Positions 1 through 11,611 of a stretch of 64,000 bases of DNA are shown one piece after another. Source of the stretch: Metallyticus violacea (Eukaryota; Arthropoda; Insecta; Mantodea; Metallyticidae); contig CM060842.1 of assembly GCA_030762175.1 (NCBI GenBank), forward strand, positions 62,184,501 to 62,248,500. The letters are read 5' to 3'. The first letter of the stretch is position 1. Every line of letters starts with the position of its first letter. A program made the translations under genes and the position numbers. The notes below the pieces were generated by a model. That model was not told the origin of the DNA. It saw only the letters and a list, made by a program, of their open reading frames with translations, and ran no database searches.

Positions 1-39
1 TTAAGTGATTCAACGTGGAATTCTGACGCGTTTCATTGC

Positions 40-360
40 ATGGTGTTCAGAGGATGTGAATTTGACATCTATGTTCTTCTCACAGATGAATCGACCTGCA
101 TCCAAATACACATATGGAGGCAACCAAGTTACGCAGAAAGACTGACACAGCTACAGGAAGTTCACAAACTAGCAGGAGATCTTCATGTCTGGGGAGGAAT
201 AATGACAAACAGAATAAAAAAAAAAAAAAAAAAAAAAAAAGGGCCTAGTTTTGATCCTAAAACAATGATACATTCAAGATATTTTTCGGCCTATCGTGCT
301 ACCTTTATGTGCATGATAATGCCAAACGATACTATGTAGAGTGTATGTCTACATGGTTTG
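40..360 (+). pseudogene. Tc1-like transposase relic with poly-A tract
   Basis: A decayed fragment of a Tc1/mariner-superfamily DDE transposase. The frame from base 40 has a DEST motif like the first catalytic Asp region, an IHIWRQP stretch, and VWGGIM near base 190, which resembles the conserved VWGGIS block of Tc1 proteins. A run of 25 A at 216-240 follows, then GPS and a RYF segment. In a shifted frame, bases 309-323 read VHDNA, the usual context of the second catalytic Asp. I infer one old copy with at least one frameshift and an expanded A tract. No terminal repeats were found, and the left part lies outside the window. The match rests on short motifs only. Confidence 0.5.
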
Positions 361-821
361 AAATATACAATGGCACAGTACTAGAGAGGTTTGCTGTATA
401 TCCGACCGCCTTCTTTGGTTTGCCCTACAAAAGGAAGTTTTAGAGAACAATTCAAACTTAGAGTCTGTGGATCTTTCATCACATTTCTTCAATGCCAATG
501 AGGTGCTAAGCAGTATTTAATGCAAGAGCTGGTGGTACAAATTACTGATGGCGCAAGCAACTTGAGAAAAAGATCAATTTGACATATTTTCATGATTGTA
601 TGTTAGTATCCTTAAAATTAGAAAAATGTGTAATTATCGTTAAAAAAAAAAAAGGAGGCTACTGTTGTATTGGACTATATATAAATATTGAAAACACACC
701 TGTATGAGACACTTTGCATAATTATTATAAAACTTAAGAAAAATGTTGTGTTCATTGAACATTTTTGATGTGTATATTAATGATAAATTCGTTTGCAATA
801 AACTTGTGATGCATATTCCAG
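361..821. other. No recognisable gene
   Basis: AT-rich sequence after the Tc1-like relic. It may hold the decayed C-terminal part of that element, but no motif is readable. It contains a 12-base A run near 642. Confidence 0.5.
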
Positions 822-822
822 A

Positions 823-911
<89 letters not shown>
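822..911. repeat. (AAT)n microsatellite
   Basis: About 30 nearly perfect units of a three-base AAT/ATA repeat. The poly-isoleucine reading frames on both strands here are products of the repeat, not genes. Confidence 0.98.
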
Positions 912-912
<1 letters not shown>

Positions 913-2880
913 CGATATTAGCACATAATACATTTTAAATGAAAACAGCTCTACGACTATTTGTTTTAATTTATCTTACTATCTTAACTAGATAGTTTGG
1001 AGAACCATTACATTCTACAGGACCGTCCCATTGGATTGGCAGAACATAGGAGAAATTTTTATACTTTAACCTTACTCAAGGGTTGGCCGTTTGTGCAGTG
1101 CATTCCCAATGGGAGCGTCTATGGGAGAAAGGAATGAAGTGAGAGAGACATCGAGCGGCCACGGTACGCATTCATATGAAACACATTCTTTTCTAGCACT
1201 AGTTCTAAATAAAGTATCTCTCACCCAAGGAACTTGATCCCCTCAGAAGGACCACTTCCACATCAGACACTGGGCAGAAACCATTTTAAAGTGCAAGCCA
1301 CCGTCACGTCGCGCATAGCACCAGCCCTTGTCTCCTGGCACTTTCAAGATATCTTATACCTTAATGCTTAATGCTTGAAAATGTTTTCGATCGACATATA
1401 CTTAAAGAATTACCAGTTGCATAAGCATTGTAAATTATACGATGAAGCTAAGGCGATATATTTGGAATATACGTTGATACATTTCATATTAATTTCTTTA
1501 CAATTAAATTTCCGTCTTATATTAAGTAATGATAATGTGTAAACGTTCAAGTGAAATGTGCAGAGTGTCTCAAGGTCAAATTATTAACATTGAGTTTAAT
1601 CCCGATAAGAATGAAACATGATGAAACTAATGGATCAATTCTAAAGCCTAGCCCCATGAAATGGAAACATCTTTATAAAGGATGCCGGTTTGCAGAGCTC
1701 AGAACTGATTTATGATAATTGCATCAAGAATGAGACCTTACTCGCATCAATATCCGACATACCGGAGGTTCCAGAGCTGACCAATAGGATGCCAAGGAAA
1801 ACCACTCTTTGCCACTAAGACTCACCCGCCGTGGAATGGCAGAGGCAACCGGTTTATTGCTAGCCGCCTCGAACCAAGGACCGTATCTAGGATCGTGAAC
1901 AATGAATGTGGGCAGTTGCGAGTCTTTCCAAGGTTGTTTTTAGAATGGAATTTTGGGACAATTGACATATGCCATTCACAATCCAGAACTAATGCATGCG
2001 AGATGAACTCTATGAATTAATTCAGAATATTCCTCATTGCACAAGTTATGCTTCGGTAACCCCTGTTCTGCTTAAAAGGAAGAGAAACCTAGAAATATGG
2101 TTCTCCAGAAATTATGGGCTATTTATATTTTATTGTTATTGTTTAAAAGTATTGAAAGATTGTTAGGTAATTACATTATGAAACAACATTTTCTGAAGGG
2201 CTAAAAGTGGTTTTACATATTTTCGATAAAAAATATTTGCTAATTTTTAAAATTATTCCAAAAGAAATGGGGGACTCAATCAGCAGGACGTTAATGAACA
2301 AGCATCTATCTCTGCTTATTGCATTATTCTACTTAAGTACAACGCTAATTTCGTATTTTACATTGCTTTATAAAAGTTAAAGGGGAAAAAATTATTCGTC
2401 ATTACAGCAAATAGAAAAGTAGAGCTTTGAATATATATAACGGTTTTAAGACCACATTAGAGCCCAATAACCTCTTTATAGGCTCTGAAACAGTGGTAAT
2501 TAATGTGCTGTGGAAATTTACTAGAAACATTTAACTGAAAAGGTAAATAATGGAGAAAGTTTAAGACAAAAGGGGGGGGGGGCTCCTGAAAGACTGTTGT
2601 GGGTTGCCAAGGTAAAAGGGAACTCCAGGAAGACATAAATGATGGTGGGTTCTAATTTTATATAGGACATGCTCAAAGTCTATAGAGAATTAGAAGTTGC
2701 AGTAAAGTCCTGTAAGCGTTACAATGTTTTGTAAATAATTTAATTACCAAGTGTACGCCATTTTTTTCATGTTTCCAATTCTCAATTAAATGAGTTTATT
2801 ATTTGTTATATTTGCTGTGTTTAACTTTAAGGAACAAATACTTGTAAGCAATAGAATCATTTATTTTAAAATAACATTAA
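912..2880. other. No recognisable gene
   Basis: AT-rich non-coding sequence, intronic if the CrebA-like assignment is right. It includes an 11-base G run at 2572-2582. Blocks at 1021-1200 and 1690-1930 are slightly richer in GC and may be old repeats, but I recognise nothing in them. Confidence 0.5.
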
Positions 2881-2889
2881 TAACACAAC

Positions 2890-3025
2890 CTCCAGTACAA
2901 ATCAGGGCAGTCTAATCCACTGACAATAATGACCAACGCATTCTGCAAATTTGGGAAAAGCGGGCTAAAAATCAGTCACAAATAGGCGGGCAGTATGAGG
3001 TGTAGCCCAGTCCTGCTGGAACCAT
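2890..3025 (-). pseudogene. DDE transposase relic, C-terminal catalytic part
   Basis: On the minus strand, bases 3021-3010 encode FQQD followed by WATPHTAR. This matches the second catalytic Asp block (FQQDGATPHTAR type) of a Tc1/mariner-superfamily lineage common in arthropods. After an in-frame stop, the next frame gives LFPNLQNALVI, and then DCPDL where the family has the SPDL block before the third catalytic residue. The frame is broken by a stop and frameshifts. It is probably the same insertion as the N-terminal piece at 3600-3816, separated by sequence that includes a SINE. Confidence 0.6.
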
Positions 3026-3227
3026 ATCTATTTCGATTAACTATCTCTGGAAGGAAAGGATAATTCACATCGATGATTATTAGTATTCTCAAAGAAATAA
3101 GGACTTTATTTATGTAAATATTTTTAAACCCAAATAAAAAAATTATTTAACGATAAAAAGCAAAACTCTCTTCTAAGCTAAGTATATCATTTATCATAAC
3201 CATACTATGGTAAAGTCCCATGAATTC

Positions 3228-3239
3228 ATACAGGTTGAT
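3228..3239 (+). repeat. Target-site duplication, left copy
   Basis: ATACAGGTTGAT occurs here and again at 3532-3543, exactly flanking the SINE. A perfect 12-base direct repeat is expected from LINE-type target-primed insertion. Confidence 0.9.
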
Positions 3240-3531
3240 AACCGCCACGGATGGCCGAGGTCGTTAAGGCACGGACTCGTGAGCGGGAGGTCTGCGGTTC
3301 GAATCCCGCCAGGACCGTCCTCCCTGACTGGGGTTTTTTCCAGGTTTTTCTCAGTCTTCATAACTGGCAAATGCCGGGGAGGTACCTAAACTTAGGCCTG
3401 GAACGCTTCCTTCCTTAAAAAAAAATATATCCTTTCCCAATTAATCATTTCATCTCATGTATCACCAGTGTCCACCGCCTGTGGTGCCTCAGTAGTAAAA
3501 ACGGGCGTTAAACACTACTGAAAAAAAAAAA
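3240..3531 (+). mobile_element. SINE family A, full-length copy
   Basis: A tRNA-derived retroposon of 292 bases. The 5' head carries a pol III A box (TGGCCGAGGTCGTTAAGG, the Ser/Leu tRNA type) and a B box (GGTTCGAATCCC). A family-specific body follows, with a conserved 3' segment (GTCCACCGCCTGTGG, then GGGCGTTAAAC) and a terminal A run. A perfect 12-base target-site duplication flanks it, so its ends are certain. It lies between two pieces of a minus-strand transposase relic, which indicates insertion into that older element. Transposition would have depended on an unseen partner LINE. The same family occurs at 9.6, 30.4, 42.5 and 47.2 kb. Confidence 0.95.
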
Positions 3532-3543
3532 ATACAGGTTGAT
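3532..3543 (+). repeat. Target-site duplication, right copy
   Basis: Second copy of ATACAGGTTGAT, directly after the A-rich tail of the SINE at 3240-3531. Confidence 0.9.
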
Positions 3544-3599
3544 CTTCTAATTCTAAATATGCTTTATTAGGAGGCCTAATTGGCTGTTTCTCAAATAAT

Positions 3600-3816
3600 T
3601 TCTGCGTTAACATGTCCACAACGTTAACGCAGTTCCATGCCGCCGAAGTGGATTATTTGATACCCAGTACCGGAAATTCTGCTTGTTGACGTTGCTGAAT
3701 GATTGAAAGCGAATTACCATGGGTCGTTCAGGATCTGTGGGTCGATAACTAAGCGATGTTCTTCGGGCAACTTGAATTTTGTAAGGATGTAAGTGCAGAT
3801 CATCAAGAGTGGCCAA
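3600..3816 (-). pseudogene. DDE transposase relic, N-terminal/central part
   Basis: An open minus-strand stretch reads LHLHPYKIQVARR near its start and FSNVNKQNFRYWVSNNP further on. In the DUF4817-type Tc1/mariner lineage of arthropods, an HPYKIQ motif ends the helix-turn-helix region, and a VNKQN.R.W motif follows the first catalytic SDE. Here the SDE itself and about 20 residues around it are missing or altered, so the copy is inactive. With the FQQD piece at 2890-3025 it forms one minus-strand element. SINE-A at 3240-3531 lies between the pieces. No inverted terminal repeats were located. Confidence 0.65.
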
Positions 3817-3843
3817 CGACAGAGGTCTAGACGTTTTAGCACG

Positions 3844-4663
3844 AAATACTCAACAGTACTGGCACGATTTCTTTTGCACATAATAATTATAAATAAAGTC
3901 TAACACGCACCTCCTATGGAAATGCAATTGAAACAGCTGGCATGATAAACACGGCTGAGTAAGCTCAATTGCCTGCATCAGAGATAACTGCAGTCTCGCG
4001 CGTTTTCACCAGAGACACCCATTTCCACTGGCGCATACAAACTCCGAATGCGTAGCGGAATGAGGAGGCTGCTTCAATATGTAACTGCAAATATATTACT
4101 GTTGTTAAAATGCCAAGAGCAAAACGGACAAATTCTGCAGCATAAATATGCTTTCAAAGTTTGTCTTTCAACTCACTATTTGTAAACCTTGAAAGAGTAA
4201 TCATTATTCTTAGTATCCATTAGGGGGTGGCGTTTTTAGAAGCGATAGCCTCCTGAGGAACTTGTTAAGTAGGACAGAGCAGTCATTCGTAACGACTTGT
4301 TGATAGCGAACAGCAGGAAAGTAAAAGAAATGGCTGCAATAAATTCCTAGAACTAAAGCTAAGTGTTTGTGTTGCAAAGATGTAGCAGAAAGTACGGCAT
4401 ACAGCCTGTGGGGTTACGTCAAGCGTCTTTTCCATATAGAGCAAAAGTGGAGGATAAATCCAAAAGTTGGATGAAATGCTGAAAGTTGGATGCAAAGCAC
4501 GGAACATTTCGAAAACTGCGCATCCGCTCTCAAAGGCAAGTAATGAAAGGTTAATAAAACGCAAGTGCTATGGAAACCCGTTAATCTGAATTTTCTATTT
4601 AAAAGCGTACAAACATGTTTGTTGTAGCACTGGTATGCAGCGGTAAACAAAAATAAATAAATA

Positions 4664-4695
<32 letters not shown>

Positions 4696-5397
4696 TAATA
4701 ATAATTAAATAAATAAATTAACGGAAGAAAAGGGGGATATTTATTGCTTTGCACCGCATTTAAATCAATAATATTTGAAGAAGTGAATTAAAATATATAC
4801 CAGCTCTATTATTTTTCTCATTCACACTTTTTCCAGATTATTTGTAGTTTTCAGTCAAGGGAATCTTAATGATTTCCGTTTAAGGCGAACGGTCTTCCAC
4901 TGTACGTACAAAATGACCTAAATATCTGACCACATAAATGAAAATAATATATTCAATTCATTTAAGCAATGTTAGATATGAATGGATGCCGAGTTCCACG
5001 CGCTTTGCGAGATGTACGTGGATGTGATGCAGTAGTACCATTGAAAATAATACTTTATTTTTTCAAAAAACCCTCATTGAAAAAATAAACATGATGGTAA
5101 TAATCCCCTGTGTGTCCAGATGTTTGAATAATTTTGTACAGCATACCGACTAATTTATTAAAGTCAACGAATTAAAATTATATTTTCAAAAATGTTTCTA
5201 GTGCCGAGAGAGCTGATAATTTTGATACCATAACTTAACACCTTCAGTTATTTATAGAGTACTGCACAGGAAGCATATCATGATTTGATTTACACAGTAC
5301 CGAAGCGCTTTCTGCGCCTGCGCGAAATATATACATGGTCTAACTTCGGGAAGGGCTCCAATTAGTAATTATGACTTCGTTGTAAGATGAGTGAAAC
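3844..5397. other. No recognisable gene
   Basis: AT-rich DNA. It contains a short (AAAT)n/(AAT)n microsatellite at about 4652-4715, which gives the leucine-rich minus-strand reading frames there. No protein or repeat family was recognised. Confidence 0.5.
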
Positions 5398-5427
5398 TGA
5401 GCGGGGTGGCTCAGGCGGTAACAATTG
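5398..5427 (+). mobile_element. SINE family C, 5' fragment (split copy)
   Basis: GAGCGGGGTGGCTCAGGCGG matches the tRNA-like A-box end of the family C SINE whose other copy starts at 55420. Homology stops at AACAATTG (5420-5427). The continuation of the SINE (GGGAGGTTCCGGGTT, the B-box side) resumes after a second AACAATTG at 6169-6176. The copy therefore appears to be split by inserted DNA. Confidence 0.55.
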
Positions 5428-6168
5428 AAAATACTTTGATACTGATTTACAAAGTTCATTTTTAAAAAAGAATATGTTCTGCTGTTACCACACAGACATG
5501 CTAAAGATGCTAGGTAATTAAATTGTGTTACATAGGTTTAAAATTGTCATTAAATCAAAATTACACATTTGGAATGAAATAGTATGTAGAGTTAAGCATA
5601 AATAAAAAATTTCAACATTTTACAATACTAGCAATCTGCGTGCTATACACACAACTTTACCACTGTGGATATGATTAACTTCATAAATATTTTCCTCAGC
5701 GATTTTTAAACTGCATTTTACTGTATATATATTATTTATTTTAGGAGAAATACTTTCAATATTTGTTCATATTTATGTTAAAACAGAAATATTTTGAAAT
5801 AATAATTTTGAAAAACAATTATCTCTTGTAACGCGTGTCTTCAAAATATGAATGACACACTGCAATATTTTGTCGCATTAACACGACCTCAGAAAACGGT
5901 ATCTGAAAAATGAACTTGAGATTACAAATTCAACACTCTTTTTGTAATTTGAAAAAATTTAAAATTCCTTTTTTATGTATGGACTTTACAATGAATATTT
6001 AAAAATTATTTTTAGAGACTAAAACTGACCTATTAAACTTACATAAATACTTAAATATTTTAGAAAACAACAAAACAAAGTAATAAATAAAGAGAAATGC
6101 TGATGTTATAGAATTCCAAAGAAAGCTTACCTGAAAAGAAAAGGGAGAAAATTACAAGAAAATACGAG
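5428..6168. mobile_element. 741-bp insertion inside SINE-C, class unknown
   Basis: AT-rich DNA between the two halves of a family C SINE, flanked on both sides by AACAATTG. An 8-base target duplication is typical of hAT transposons. However, the ends (AAAATACTTT on the left, AAATACGAG on the right) show no convincing inverted repeats and there is no ORF. It could be a non-autonomous hAT-like element with decayed ends, or the repeat could be chance microhomology at a rearrangement. Confidence 0.4.
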
Positions 6169-6620
6169 AACAATTGTATTCGGGAGGTTCCGGGTTAAAT
6201 TCCCATTGGGCCGGCCATCCTGGCCTTGGGTTTTTTCGTGGTTTCCCCTGGTCACTTACTCAAACGCTGGAAAGGATATTTAGAATCCATGAATTTTCCG
6301 CTCCTCCATATCATTGCATTGGTTCTCTTACAGTGCCAGGGTAAGGTAGCTTGCACATTGGAAAGGCTTCTGCCCCCGCGGCTGGACCTGAAGCAGACTT
6401 TCCGAGGGGCTCGTACCGACTTCGAAGAGCTTTATCTGGAAAAAACATGTTAGGGAACCCATCTGCGTCCGCGCAGTCACTGCCCGTAGATCCTGGTCGC
6501 CCGGTGTCGCTCTCAACAATCCCTTTCTCTAGAAGGTGCCTACATTGCGAGGCGTAAGTACAAAGGGCCCACCGTGAGCAAGGCTTAAGCACTGCAGTAC
6601 CCTTCTGCGCCCCAGACCTT
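6169..6620 (+). mobile_element. SINE family C, main body (split copy)
   Basis: Begins at the anticodon/B-box side of the tRNA-like head (TCGGGAGGTTCCGGGTTAAA) and continues through a long GC-rich body to about 6620. It shares order and motifs with the copy at 55420-55830: GGTTTCCCCTGGTCACTT-like sequence, TATCTGGAAA followed by CATGTTAGG, CCTGGTCGCCCGGTG, and the end block TACAAAGGGCC...GAGCAAGGCTTAAGCAC...CGCCCCA. The overlapping ORFs in this GC-rich body are not genes. The missing A-box half lies upstream at 5398-5427. Confidence 0.7.
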
Positions 6621-9584
6621 CCATCCTTTACGGTTATAGTAAATCCGAAGTAGGCTTAGATGTTATAATGGTTAAAATATAATAGCTCCATGCGCATTGT
6701 GTGTAACATTTCTCATTCCTCTCTTGAATACGGTACGTATTTGCTATAAATGAAACAGCAAAGCACTCTAGTTCTAAAAACAGCACGTCGTTGTTATCGG
6801 TTTCAAGAGCGATGTCTTTATGTGCAAGACATCGTGTGGCCTGCTGTGAGTGGCCAGGGTTTTTACCACGTGCAGCCAGTGGGCGTGTACTCCCTACTGA
6901 GAGCTCCCGTTACAAAACCGGCTATATTCATTATCTTCCACTCCCTTTAAGGAAAACATAAATCATTTCTTTAAAAATTTAAATTTTTACCTGTATGAGC
7001 AAGGGAAACTTATCATTGCGTTACCGGCATTCTTTCGTGCTTTAAAACGCCCACTGCAGGAATGCTCGAGTTTGCGGGAGTAAAAACCGTTTATAGTTAC
7101 GATAACCCTCAAACGTGTACTCGAAACGAACATCATGTCTTTATATATTTTGTGCTGTTTAACATTTACCTTCACATTTTTGACATGTTTGTTAAAAAAG
7201 AGATTATAAAATGATTCCACCTTTGAACCAACTCTTCAATTGCACAGATGAGATTCAAAGGACGAAGTATTACACTACACATAATTTTAAGGACATGTTA
7301 TCTTTTTTTTTTAAAAAAATACGTTATATTTGTTTCATGCTCTCGGAGTCAAGGGATAGAGGAAAGGGGGGGGGGTTGGAAAAGAACAACTCTCTGTTGC
7401 ATGGACTTATCGGCCTGTTCATTGGAGCCATAACCATCTGGATGCCTTCTGGTACGCTGCTTTGGCTAACGACGTTAATTTAACACTCTTTATGGTCTCG
7501 AAGCTCAACATGTGATAACATTACGTAGCTGTGCACCTCACATCGAGAAATATTTGATCTCAGAACGACTCTCTAAGTACAATCTACTGCCTGCTTCCAT
7601 CTTCCAAAGACTGCGTCCAAACTGTTTCTTCCCTTCCAAAGACTGTGTGCCTTTCTAAGGAAGTTTCCCCATATATACTAGATTCAAATCTGGACCACGT
7701 GACTGACTTAGCTCATATAGGGCTTCATGACAGAGCCTACGGAATCCCAGCTCTGATTGGCGAGTCAAAACTCAGGCAAAGGTGTTCATGCTCAGTATTT
7801 TAAAATCCTAGTTCCTTATAGGTAGGCGTTCGAATACGCGTCCATGTTATGCCAGAGTACATTCACCTGTTCTACCTAAAGAATGTTCAACAGTACCTAA
7901 AAGATTCTGTCGCTTCTCTAGAGTACAAAAGAGTATTGTTCTGGGCCATCCTCGCCAGATGCACCTTTCTATTGTACTAGCTCGGGTCTTCCGCCAGAGG
8001 CTCGAAAGCAAAAGCACCAAACGACATGATGTTCTGCAGACATTTGCTATTCCTGCTTATTCATAATATAATTATTGCACATTAATTATGCAACCTGCAA
8101 CTAACTTTTGATCATCCAATCTCCCTCTTGAATTTGTATTCCATGTATGCTAGATATTAATTGTACAGTAAGCTTCATGTTATTTACAAGAAAAAAGACA
8201 ATCCAAGACATTAGGCAATATAAGTTCCCTATAATTTATTCATGTGCAAATTTGTTTCCTTCTGGTGTAGGGAGGTGGAAATTTTGTCGCAAGTCTTTTG
8301 TTAGTTAAGGGGAAATGTTTGTCCAAGTGAACAGTTACATACAACATATGACAAATAGTACACTTTGCTGGCTATAAATTTGTAATTTGATGGAGTTGTT
8401 CAGAAAGTTATTATGCAAGCAGAATATTTATTAACATTTCTTAGCATGACAGCTTAATTGTCATCTGAATCAATCTATTTGGTAGACAAAACATATTTTC
8501 ATAAATAATATCAATGATTCTAAATTATTATATACCTTTTGTCTTTAATGTGTGTAGCAAATACACGAGGACATATTTCAGAAAAATTAACTGCATGTTA
8601 AATCTGTAAATATGTAATAAGAAAATCTATTTTAATGCTGTTTTATATAAGTTAAATAACTCAAACATAAATGTCAGAAAAAACACTTCCAAAAGTATTC
8701 AAATTTATCCCCTGCATGCGTCAAGAAATTTAACAACCGTTTCGAGAATCCAATTACTTTTAACAAAACGTTTGCCCAAGCTGATAGCAATTACAGAGTA
8801 TTATCTGCATTTATATTTATGAGTTAAAATAAAATGTACTGCTTCAAAGTAACAAATAAAAATGTATCAAATAAGAAATAAAAGTTAAAACAATAAGAAA
8901 AGTAAAATGTCCAAAATCTTCCAGTTACCATGAAGAGATGTATAAACTGCTATTGAGATTATTCAAGGCTGTAAAAGAAACAATAAAAAACTTCAAATAA
9001 TGTAATGCTTAATATTATACTTTATAAATGTTCTTCTTCCCAGTTAAAGAACTCCTCAGCTAGGTCACTTTATAATAGCAGTGGAAAAAACGGAACTCTT
9101 GTTATATTTCACTTCAAACTACCTCCAGTTTGTTGAGGGTCTGTGTTTCGTCTAGAAACGTAGTTTGTGAACACCCAAACCAAGCAACATATATAAGAAC
9201 TTCATTCCAAATTTGTATTTAATCCAAGAGCCTCTTGCCATTAAGCCTGCGTCTTGCCACTTGGATACACGTTAAGTGTACATCAGTCCACACAACGTTC
9301 GCCTTAAACGGAGAGCAAGATAGTCAAGAACAGATCAAACTAGTCATGCCATCTGCTTACGACACCTGAACGGTTGTTTATACGGATGTCGAATTTACAC
9401 ACTGTCTTTCTGTGCCCATTTGTACAGTACGTCCAAGTACAGATGCACTGTAAGGATAGCTTGGGGTTTCTCAATTTCCAAACGCAGGACGACTCATCAG
9501 CAGAATGCGACTACTTTTTGCAAATGACAATCGTTTTGAAGAGATAAACAATTATAAATGCTTTTATTCTTCAGCTTTAGAAAA
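6621..9584. other. No recognisable gene
   Basis: Mostly AT-rich DNA. A 10-base G run lies near 7367. A more balanced block at about 7480-7990 holds two copies of CTTCCAAAGACTG (near 7602 and 7635) and may be an old LTR or other repeat, but no diagnostic ends were seen. Confidence 0.45.
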
Positions 9585-9850
9585 ACCGCCACGAGTGACC
9601 GAGGTCGTTATGGCGCGGACTCGTGAGCGGGAGGTATGGGGTTCGAATCCCACCAGGACCGTCCTCCCTGACAGGTTTTTCCAGGTTTTCCTTGTCCTCA
9701 TAAATGTCAAATGTCGGGGAGGTACCGAACGTTCCCTTTCTTCAAAAAAATCCTTGCCCACTATATCATTTCATTTCATGTATCATTAGTGTTCACCGCC
9801 TGTGGTGCCTCAGTAGTAAAAATGGGCGTTAAACACCATTCAAAAAAAAA
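9585..9850 (+). mobile_element. SINE family A
   Basis: Same structure as the copy at 3240: a tRNA-like head with GACCGAGGTCGTTATGG in place of the A box and an intact B box (GGTTCGAATCCC), the body, the CACCGCCTGTGGTGCC block, GGGCGTTAAACACC and a short A tail. It is about 85% similar by eye, with small deletions in the body. No clear target-site duplication was seen, which suggests an older copy. Confidence 0.9.
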
Positions 9851-10975
9851 CTATCTACTCTTTCAATTGTGATAATTCCTAAACACAAATAAAATTCTTG
9901 TTAATATTATTAAGGATTGACACTATGTCAGGTCTTGTTTCTGTTTCATAAGAGCTCGATATTCTTCGTTTGATTTTTATTTAAACTTTCGACAAATATT
10001 TCATAACAGAAACTACTCAATATTTTTTAATGCAGATGTTTATTATTACTGTAAACGTTCTTAAAACTTGGTAATGTTAGGCATGAAAGAAATGGACTAA
10101 AGCCTATACTAATAGAATGTTCATACTAGAACTCCATTATATAATGAAAGCTTATAAAATATAAATAACATTACTAAACGAGACCAACAGATATTATTAA
10201 CAAAAAAAGCTGCATCTATATGAAAATCTAGATTGTTGGCAATATTTTTTTATATAGCAGCAATTATAACTCAAATTTATGAAATAATTAGCTTGAAGTA
10301 AGTTTTAAATGGTATTAATACTGGTTATGCCGATAAGCTAAAAGCTTCACGTTATATACAACTTCTTTGCAGCATTTGTTTCTTGCACAAAAGTTATAGC
10401 TTAGCAAGTTCTTTTTGTTGCCCAAACTTTCCCAAATGAGGGTATCACTAGTTTCCATCACATAAACATGTTTACTCCTTTGTCCATTTCCTAGCATTTG
10501 CTTCCACTTTTAACCTTAAACATTTTGTTCACTGTTGTATTCCACGATAAATATAACACATATTATATAATGCAGAATTATTGTTCTTATTTTGAAATTG
10601 CAAGCAGAACGTAAATCAACGAGAGAGAGGACCTATTCACTAGGCTTACCGGCAGAATGAGGGATGTTGTGGTTGATGGAAGGTAAGGTTGAGAACGCCC
10701 CTTGGCAGAAGATTCGTCCAATTGGGATACTGTACAAGCCGCAATTTTGATTTTTGCATAGAACTTGGTTCAGCTGAACAACTGCGTTTATTACACGTGT
10801 CTTTCATGGAGTGGACCGGTCGGAGAGCCAAGGAAGAATTGTGGTCCGACTTCCAATTCCGTTTCTTGCGACTGTGGCATACTTGGTTCGTTCCTCGGTC
10901 TTACCGAAAGTTGTGACAAGTTCGAAAGTATTTTGAGTGTTTAGACATTACAAGTGTTTTGGATTTTGTTATAAC
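9851..10975. other. No recognisable gene; may hold 5' end of next transposon
   Basis: AT-rich to about 10600. From 10640 the composition becomes more balanced and runs without a break into the transposase relic at 10980, so this part may be the 5' non-coding region of that element. No terminal repeat was identified. Confidence 0.4.
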
Positions 10976-10979
10976 AATA

Positions 10980-11611
10980 CATTACAGCATCGGATATTTA
11001 TGTGCAATTTGCATTCATCTTGCACGGAAGTTAGACGGCGAGTTTTAACAGAATTCCGGTGTGCGCCTCCAAACAGAGAAGCCGTGCAAACTCTTGAAAA
11101 TAAACTTAGTGAAACGGTTTGATTCCCGATAAGATGCGAAGGATAAACCTGCGCGAGCTTACTAAGGAGAAATTAAATGAAGTTGGAGAACGATTACAAC
11201 ATTCCTCTCAAATTTCTCAGCGCCGGCTACATAAGAAACCGCAACAAGTATAGCCCGGCGAGCCACCAACCTCAAAATTGAAACCATACAGGATAGCTGT
11301 GTACCCGTATCTCATCTGATTTTTATTTATGTGGGAACTTGATAAATAAAATGTATTGGTCAAACACCCGCATATTAGAAGAACTGAAAGACAATATCAG
11401 TAAAGAAATGAACTCTATTTTGGAAGCTGAACTGATGTACACGAAAGAAAATTTCTTTAGAAAAGGTGTCAGAATTGTGTGGTGCAGGAAAAGGAAATTT
11501 CCAGCTTCTCCTGTGATGAGATATGTGCTTATTTACATTTTTAATAGTGGGAACCTAAATCATTATAAACTTATTGCGTTCAGTTGCCCAAATAGTTTAT
11601 CCGATTGCTAA
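10980..11611 (+). pseudogene. Internally deleted DUF4817-type DDE transposase
   Basis: The N-terminal part (about 10984-11285) reads TEVRRRVLTEFRCAPPNRE, then VQTLENKLSETG, RLQHSSQISQRRL and KLKPYRIAV. This is the helix-turn-helix region of the DUF4817-like Tc1/mariner lineage, with a frameshift near 11120 and a stop near 11250. The next recognisable residues, from 11318, are DFYLCGNLINKMY and then NTRILEELKDNISKEMNSI. These are the third-catalytic-site block (normally CDFYLWG.LK) and the C-terminus. The central catalytic region with the SDE and QQD motifs is absent, so about 180 residues were deleted. The C-terminal frame stays open to 11611. The product could not transpose itself but would keep the DNA-binding part. 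Confidence 0.7.

Noticed and set aside
743..933. Poly-isoleucine ORFs on both strands
   Set aside because: Produced by the (AAT)n microsatellite.
3240..3320. tRNA-Ser/Leu-like gene
   Set aside because: The A and B boxes are the head of a SINE with an A tail and target duplication; other copies show the same. Not a functional tRNA gene.
6311..6592. Overlapping 63-93 codon ORFs on both strands
   Set aside because: They lie in the GC-rich body of a family C SINE, where stops are rare.
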